Source: Candidatus Dormiibacterota bacterium (GTDB lineage: Bacteria > Chloroflexota > Dormibacteria > Aeolococcales > Aeolococcaceae). Taken from it: 9,396 nt of DNA. Below, one piece after another: positions 5,481 to 9,396 of the stretch. The first letter of the stretch is position 1. Each line of letters begins with the position of its first letter. The position numbers and the translations under genes were made by a program. The notes under the pieces are model-generated. The model ran no database searches. It worked only from the letters and a program-made list of their open reading frames with translations, and had not been told where the DNA came from. The stretch covers positions 1 to 9,396 of the forward strand of contig JAFALX010000151.1 of NCBI GenBank assembly GCA_019234035.1, given 5' to 3'.

Positions 5481-6137
5481 TCACGCCGGCTTCGGGCTGA
5501 TCGCGAGCAGGACGACCGCAAGCACCAGAATCGCGCTGCCGACTCCCGCGAGCGCATATCGGATCCTGCGGTATGCGAAGTGGCTTCCGATCCCGGCGAG
5601 GAACAGCACGGTCGCGAGGTACACCGTGATGAGGATGTAGCTGTCGGAGTTGTCGCCCGCCTTCACGCCGGCCTCGTAGTCCCTGTCGGCGGCGGCGTTG
5701 AGCGCGGCGGCATGCTGCTTCTCCGGCTGCTTGTACTGCGGCATGTACGTCGGCCCCGGCGGCGCCGTCGGGTTGGTCTCTGGGCTCGTCAGCAGCCACG
5801 CCTCGAACGCGTTCTTGAAATTCGGCGTGAAACGACGCGCGGCGACGTTCATCGCGGTCTGGTTCTGCGCGACATACGCCGCGAACCACGCGTTGAACGC
5901 GGTGACATCGAAGTTCAGCGTGTTGAGCGCGTCGACGTTGGCGGCGTTTCCGAGAGTCCGCTCGGCGCTCGCGTGCGCCAGCAGGTCCGAGGAGTCGGTT
6001 GACCAGCGCGCGGCAGCGTAGCCCGAGAGCGCGGCGAGCACCGCCACGATCGCCAGCAACGAGGCCTCGATGATCGAGATCCTGCGGTCACCGCGCCTCG
6101 AGATGCGCTCCTCTTCGCCGGCGGCTTCCTCGGCCAT
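5481..6137 (-). CDS. Three-helix membrane protein of unknown function (DUF4337-like)
   Basis: 218 residues from ATG 6137. A short charged N-terminus with ISRRGDRRISIIEAS leads into a first membrane helix (about 20-42) ending in GYAAARWSTDSSDLLAHASA. A soluble middle domain contains NFDVTAFNAWFAAYVAQNQ, RRFTPNFKNAFEAWL, PPGPTYMPQYKQPE and a Tyr-Glu-Ala-Gly segment. Two membrane helices close the protein (about 167-185 and 193-213). This matches membrane proteins I recall as similar to DUF4337; their function is unknown. ATG 6137 is chosen because GGAG lies 6 bases upstream and the codons beyond it include AGT, AGG and CTT, unlike the rest. Alternatives are ATG 6149 and GTG at 6215 or 6221. The GTG at 6215 would suit a leaderless start from TATACC at 6228-6223. 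Confidence 0.7.
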   Translation of the reverse strand: MAEEAAGEEERISRRGDRRISIIEASLLAIVAVLAALSGYAAARWSTDSSDLLAHASAERTLGNAANVDALNTLNFDVTAFNAWFAAYVAQNQTAMNVAARRFTPNFKNAFEAWLLTSPETNPTAPPGPTYMPQYKQPEKQHAAALNAAADRDYEAGVKAGDNSDSYILITVYLATVLFLAGIGSHFAYRRIRYALAGVGSAILVLAVVLLAISPKPA

Positions 6138-6222
6138 GACGGACTCCATCTCCCCTGGCGTCAGCGGCGCATCCGGCACGCGCGCAAGCCTACTCGCCGG
6201 CGGGCGGGTGCTCACACGCACC

Positions 6223-6232
6223 GGTATAGGCT
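6223..6232. promoter_or_regulatory. TATA-like element shared by two divergent genes
   Basis: GGTATAGGCT reads TATAGG/TAGGCT on the plus strand, 11-13 bases before the GNAT ATG at 6244, and TATACC on the minus strand towards the DUF4337-like gene. Because TATA is its own complement, one site could serve as -10 in both directions. No -35 elements are evident. Confidence 0.35.
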
Positions 6233-6243
6233 ACGAGGCCTCC

Positions 6244-6774
6244 ATGCCCGAGATCACAGAGACTGTGGGGCTGTCACCGCTGCAGCGGCGCCATGCCGTG
6301 CCGCTCGCCGAGCTGTATCGCGCCAATCGGGTCTTCCTCGCGCCGTTTCAGCCCCTCGCCGACGATTCCTTCTACACGCCGGCGGCGCAGCTGGAACGGG
6401 TCGACGCCACGCGCCGGCGCGCGCGCGCCGACGAGAGCTATTCGTATGCGATCGAGCTCGAGGACATGATCGTCGGCACGCTCACGATCTCCGACGTGGT
6501 CCGCGGCAGCTTTCAGAGCGCGCACCTCGGGTACTGGGTGAGCAAACCGGTGAATGGCCGAGGGGTGGCAACGAGAGCGGTCGGGCGAGCGGTGCAGATC
6601 GCGTTCGAGGACCTCGCGCTGCACCGGCTGCAGGCGGCGACACTGCTGCGCAACCACGCCTCGCAGCGCGTGCTCGAGAAGAACGGCTTCGAGCGCATTG
6701 GCGTGGCCCGCGATTACCTGCGCATCGCCGGGCGCTGGCAGGACCACATCCTCTTCGGGTTGGTCGGGGCCTAG
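6244..6774 (+). CDS. GNAT-family N-acetyltransferase (RimJ/RimL type)
   Basis: 176 residues, typical for this subfamily, which transfers acetyl from acetyl-CoA to the N-terminus of ribosomal or other proteins, or to small amines. Features in order are LYRANRVFLAPFQP near the N-terminus (substrate region), strand IVGTLTISDVV (76-86), the SAHLGYWVSKPVNGRGVATRAV segment holding the acetyl-CoA pyrophosphate loop NGRGVAT (104-110), ALHRLQAATLLRNHASQRVLEKNGFERIG (125-153) with the usual Asn-Ser-VL-KNGF signature, and a C-terminal DHILFGLV. The frame is open back to 6070, but homology-like sequence begins at MPEITETVGL, and GAGG lies 5 bases before ATG 6244. The real substrate cannot be told. Its TAG stop interlocks in CTAG with the stop of the convergent glycosyltransferase gene. 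Confidence 0.88.
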   Translation: MPEITETVGLSPLQRRHAVPLAELYRANRVFLAPFQPLADDSFYTPAAQLERVDATRRRARADESYSYAIELEDMIVGTLTISDVVRGSFQSAHLGYWVSKPVNGRGVATRAVGRAVQIAFEDLALHRLQAATLLRNHASQRVLEKNGFERIGVARDYLRIAGRWQDHILFGLVGA

Positions 6775-7766
6775 ATCACCATCTCGAGGGCGGCCAGCAC
6801 GTCGTCGACGCGGATGCGGTTCATCACCGTGGGGTCGGCCTCATCCGCCGCCGTCTGCGCGATGGCCTGCACGATGCGCTGGTCGCTGCCATAGGGGCCC
6901 AGCACGCGGCCCTGGGTCGGTCCGTAGAGACCGACGGCACGCGTGCCCACGGCCCCGGCGAGGTGCAGCAGCGGCCCGTCGGCGGCGATCAGGAAGTCGC
7001 ACCGTGCGAGGATCGCCGCGGTGACGCGCAGGTCAGGCTCGGCGCTGAAGTCGACGACCCCCACCCCGAGGTCGAGCATCGTCTCCTCGACGTGCGTCCG
7101 GCCGTCGACGGTGCCCACCAGGATGACCTGGGCGCCATGGCGCTTGGCGAGTGCATTGGCCAGTAGCGCATACCGCTCGGGCTCCCACGCCTCGTCGCCG
7201 GTCGGCTCCGCGCTGCCGCTCGCGGGCGCAAGCGCGATCCAGAGCCGTCCCTCGCCGCCGCAGCGCTCGAAGAGCATCCGGGTGGCCTGGCTGCGGGCGT
7301 CGGGCCCGGGGTCGTAGCGGGTGGCGTGCAGCTGGGTCTGGACCCCCAGCAGCGGCGCCAGTCGCAGCCACGTGGCGGCGGCGTTGTCCTGAGCCGACGC
7401 CTCGCCCCGATCGGTGAGGAGCAGGGCCGAGAGCCCTCCGCGGGGCCCGGCGCGGCGCGGCACGGCGGCGAGAAACGCCGCGAGCCGCAGCAGGCCGGAG
7501 CGCCCACACAGCAGGACCGCCCCGAGCCGGCGGCGGCGGAGCTCGAGCCAGACGCGGGCGGCGCCGACCGCGCCGAGGCGGCCGTCGAGGGCACCCAGCG
7601 GCACGGTGTCGTCCACGCCGGGCAGGCCGCCGCTCAGCGCAGACGCCGCCTCCGGACAGAGCAACGTGATCCTCGCGTCCGGCGCTCCGGCGCGCAGCGA
7701 CCGCAGCAGGGGCGTCGCCTGCAGCGTCTCGGTGATGCCCCCGCCCACGACCACCGCGATGTCCAT
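6771..7766 (-). CDS. Glycosyltransferase family 9 (heptosyltransferase-like)
   Basis: 331 residues, the usual length for GT9, which are GT-B fold enzymes transferring sugars from nucleotide donors, classically ADP-heptose in lipopolysaccharide core assembly. The N-terminal Rossmann domain holds GGGITETLQATPLLRSLR (8-25), the form of the GDxxLxTPxLRxL motif. The C-terminal domain holds IALAPASGSAEP (177-188), WEPERYALLANAL (195-207), VILVGTVDGR, and the donor-site signature CDFLIAADGPLLHLAGAVG followed by VGLYGPT (256-284). In a Gram-positive-type cell the product would be an envelope or secreted glycan rather than LPS core. ATG 7766 is preferred to upstream GTG starts at about 7877 because the motif-bearing strand MDIAVVVGG starts there and TACCGT lies 6 bases before it. 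Confidence 0.85.
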   Translation of the reverse strand: MDIAVVVGGGITETLQATPLLRSLRAGAPDARITLLCPEAASALSGGLPGVDDTVPLGALDGRLGAVGAARVWLELRRRRLGAVLLCGRSGLLRLAAFLAAVPRRAGPRGGLSALLLTDRGEASAQDNAAATWLRLAPLLGVQTQLHATRYDPGPDARSQATRMLFERCGGEGRLWIALAPASGSAEPTGDEAWEPERYALLANALAKRHGAQVILVGTVDGRTHVEETMLDLGVGVVDFSAEPDLRVTAAILARCDFLIAADGPLLHLAGAVGTRAVGLYGPTQGRVLGPYGSDQRIVQAIAQTAADEADPTVMNRIRVDDVLAALEMVI

Positions 7767-7772
7767 GCCGCA

Positions 7773-7778
7773 ACGGTA
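7773..7778 (-). promoter_or_regulatory. Putative -10 element of the glycosyltransferase gene
   Basis: TACCGT on the minus strand is followed by TGCGGC and ATG 7766, placing transcription initiation at the start codon (leaderless). No Shine-Dalgarno sequence is present. The opposite-facing argF promoter lies about 75 bases away. Confidence 0.45.
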
Positions 7779-7852
7779 TCCGGAGTGCACCGGCGCGGCC
7801 GCCGTCCCGGACGCGTCACATGGGCGCTGCGATCGGGCGCGCGGTGCAACCA

Positions 7853-7858
7853 TAGGCC
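7853..7858 (+). promoter_or_regulatory. Putative -10 element of argF-cdaA
   Basis: TAGGCC is followed by GACCGG and then ATG at 7865. The position matches the other leaderless candidates, but the last T of TAnnnT is missing. No ribosome site is seen. The rest of the 98-base gap back to 7767 shows no obvious arginine-repressor box. Confidence 0.3.
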
Positions 7859-7864
7859 GACCGG

Positions 7865-8809
7865 ATGAGTTCGACACTCGTGGGCCGCGACCTGTTGAGC
7901 ATCGCCGACCTCAACGCAGCTGAGATCGACGGCATCGTGGACCTCGCGCGCGCCGCGAAGGGCGGCACGTCGCTGGGCTGTCCCCTGCAGGGGCTCTCGC
8001 TGGCGCTCATCTTCCAGCGGCCCAGCAACCGGACGCGGGTGTCGTTCGAGGTGGCGATCCACCGCCTCGGCGGTCATCCCATCGCCCTGTTCAACCCGGA
8101 GGTGCAGCTCGGCGAGCGCGAGTCCCCGGGCGACATCAGCCGCATCCTCGACCGCTACGTCGACGGCATCGTGGCGCGCCTCGTCTCACATCGCGACCTC
8201 GTCGCCACCGCCGCGGCGGTGCGCCGCCCCGTGAACAATTCGCTGACAGCCACAGAGCACCCCACGCAGGTGCTCGCCGACCTCATGACGGTGAAGGAGG
8301 TGCTCGGTCATCTCGAGGGCGCGCGCGTCACGTACATCGGCGACGGCAACAACGTGTGCACGTCGTGGATCTACGGCGCGGCGCTGTGCGGCGTGGACCT
8401 CCGCGTCGTCTCGCCCCCAGGGTACGAGCCGCCGGTGAGCGTGCTGCAGCGCGGCGCGCAGCTGCGCCGTCACGGCACGCCGTTCACGCTGACGCAGGAC
8501 CCGGTCCAGGTGCTCGCCGACACCGACATTGTCTACACGGACGTCTGGGCGAGCATGGGCCAGGAGACCGAGCAGCAGCGCCGCCGCACCGACTTCGCGC
8601 GCCTGCAGGTCAACGACGCGCTGCTGGCACTGGCGCCTGCGTCGGCGCGGGTCATGCACTGCCTGCCCGCTCACCGCGGTGAGGAGATCACCGACTCGGT
8701 CATCGACGGGCCGCGGTCGAGCGTGTTCGACGAGGCGGAGAACCGGCTCTGGGTGCAGATGGCGCTGCTCGCCGAGCTGTACGGCAGACGGCAGGAGCGC
8801 GTCGCGTGA
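7865..8809 (+). CDS. argF: Ornithine carbamoyltransferase
   Basis: 314 residues, normal length. It joins carbamoyl phosphate to ornithine to form citrulline in arginine biosynthesis, as a cytosolic trimer. Seen in order are the carbamoyl-phosphate motif PSNRTRVSFE (53-62), GGHPIALFNPEVQLGE (69-84), NSLTATEHPTQVLADLMT (125-142), the YIGDGNNV loop (157-164), the ornithine-site DVWASMGQE (226-234), HCLPAHRGEEI (265-275) and the final helix ENRLWVQMALLAEL. The DxxxSMG and HCLP motifs favour ornithine over N-acetylornithine, putrescine or aspartate as substrate. The oddity is Ser-Asn-Arg-Thr-Arg where Ser-Thr-Arg-Thr-Arg is usual. No other arg gene is nearby. Its TGA overlaps the cdaA GTG, so the two are probably co-translated. 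Confidence 0.92.
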   Translation: MSSTLVGRDLLSIADLNAAEIDGIVDLARAAKGGTSLGCPLQGLSLALIFQRPSNRTRVSFEVAIHRLGGHPIALFNPEVQLGERESPGDISRILDRYVDGIVARLVSHRDLVATAAAVRRPVNNSLTATEHPTQVLADLMTVKEVLGHLEGARVTYIGDGNNVCTSWIYGAALCGVDLRVVSPPGYEPPVSVLQRGAQLRRHGTPFTLTQDPVQVLADTDIVYTDVWASMGQETEQQRRRTDFARLQVNDALLALAPASARVMHCLPAHRGEEITDSVIDGPRSSVFDEAENRLWVQMALLAELYGRRQERVA

Positions 8810-9396
8810 GCGACCTGCTGCGCAACGCGCACTTCTTCCTCTCGAACCTGAGCTGGCGCGACGCGCTGGACGTCCTCATCGTCGCGTTCCTGCTCTATCA
8901 GCTCTTCAAGCTGATCCGCGGCACGCAGGCGGTGCAGCTGCTCCTCGGACTCGCCGTCATCTTCGTCATCGGCTGGATCGCGCAGCTGCTCAACCTGCAG
9001 CTGCTCGCGTTGATCTTCACCAACGGCACACAGGCGATCATCATCGCCTCGGTCATCCTGTTTCAGCCGGAGCTGCGCCGCGGGCTGGATCGCGTCGGCC
9101 GGCTGGGCGCCGTGCGCACCCTGCTCGGGCGTCATCCGGAGACCGCGATCACGCGAACGGTCGACGAGGTGCTGCGCGCGGCGCGCTCGCTCAGCGAGAA
9201 GCGCGAGGGCGCGCTCATCGTCTTCGAGCGCGAGACCGGCCTGGAGAACATCGCCGCCACCGGCGTGCACATCAACGGCGAGGTCACCGCCGAGTTTCTC
9301 GCGACGATCTTCGTGCCCGGCTCGCCGTTGCACGACGGTGCGGCGATCATCCGCGGCGACCGCGTCGTCGCCGCCGGCTGCGTGCTGCCGCTGGCG
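8806..9396 (+). CDS. cdaA: Diadenylate cyclase CdaA (DacA/YbbP type), C-terminus cut by window edge
   Basis: 197 codons open to the right edge, starting at GTG 8806, which overlaps the argF stop (GTGA) with AGGAG 8 bases upstream. CdaA makes cyclic di-AMP from two ATP; the nucleotide controls potassium and osmotic balance and wall integrity in Gram-positive bacteria. Three membrane helices (about 20-36, 44-60, 65-85) are followed by the conserved linker FQPELRRGLDRVGR (86-99) and the DAC domain: GALIVFERETGLENIAATG (135-153), FVPGSPLHDGAAIIRGDRVVAAGC (169-192). The Asp-Gly-Ala motif (177-179) is intact; the RHR motif would lie just past the edge. The three-helix N-terminus distinguishes it from DisA. 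The usual partners cdaR and glmM may follow outside the window. Confidence 0.93.
   Translation, partial: MSDLLRNAHFFLSNLSWRDALDVLIVAFLLYQLFKLIRGTQAVQLLLGLAVIFVIGWIAQLLNLQLLALIFTNGTQAIIIASVILFQPELRRGLDRVGRLGAVRTLLGRHPETAITRTVDEVLRAARSLSEKREGALIVFERETGLENIAATGVHINGEVTAEFLATIFVPGSPLHDGAAIIRGDRVVAAGCVLPLA

Noticed and set aside
4067..5500. Open frame of 477 codons on the plus strand
   Set aside because: It crosses the ends of the MerR/DUF433 gene, the GlsB-like gene and the antisense of the coiled-coil gene, each better supported. Its sequence has low-complexity Arg/Pro/Ala character without any domain.
7865..8809. Acetylornithine, putrescine or aspartate carbamoyltransferase
   Set aside because: The DVWASMG and HCLP motifs are those of ornithine carbamoyltransferase; the proline-rich knot of acetylornithine enzymes is not seen.
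1..9396. Mobile element, prophage, tRNA or riboswitch
   Set aside because: No transposase or integrase motif, no terminal repeats, no cloverleaf or conserved aptamer core was seen, and the gaps are too short for most riboswitches.

Overview
The window is very GC-rich, densely packed DNA with high-GC codon choice, short gaps, and many GTG starts and 3-4 base overlaps. It looks like a chromosomal stretch of a high-GC actinobacterium. MurA has the Asp-for-Cys active site typical of actinobacteria, most start codons have a TAnnnT-like -10 only 5-8 bases upstream (leaderless style), and a membrane CdaA and an MreB-type actin are present. That combination would suit a deep-branching class such as Thermoleophilia, but this placement is inference and was not tested against databases.

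Left block, minus strand (1-1054): an alpha/beta hydrolase is broken by one apparent 1-base deletion. Its stop overlaps (GTGA) the start of a SAM-dependent methyltransferase that runs off the left edge. Central-left block, plus strand (1121-3427): a divergently transcribed two-gene unit encodes a MurA-family enolpyruvyl transferase and an MreB-like actin, 3 bases apart. Both are full length, but each has substitutions at a key catalytic position (MurA Lys22 to Thr; the MreB Glu-Glu-Pro and phosphate-2 loop). The pair may therefore be a divergent, possibly non-canonical, cell-wall or scaffold module. It is the most interesting part of the window.

Middle block (3475-6774): a small unknown protein; a MerR-type/DUF433 fusion regulator with a perfect 7+7 palindrome against its -10 and codon use unlike its neighbours; a GlsB/YeaQ-type stress membrane protein; an Arg/Asp/Glu-rich coiled-coil protein made of nine ADxRE heptads (minus); a three-helix membrane protein of unknown function resembling DUF4337 (minus); and a RimJ/RimL-type GNAT acetyltransferase (plus). 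Right block: a family 9 glycosyltransferase (minus), diverging from an ornithine carbamoyltransferase (plus) whose stop overlaps (GTGA) the start of the diadenylate cyclase gene cdaA, cut by the right edge.

Both convergent gene pairs (4799-4802 and 6771-6774) end on the same palindromic CTAG, so the two TAG stops interlock. No tRNA, rRNA, CRISPR array, insertion sequence or integrase was seen, and no gene-free stretch exceeds 300 bases. The longest gaps are about 106, 98 and 94 bases. Wall and envelope functions recur (MurA, MreB, GT9, CdaA, GlsB), but the genes form several small transcription units rather than one operon.
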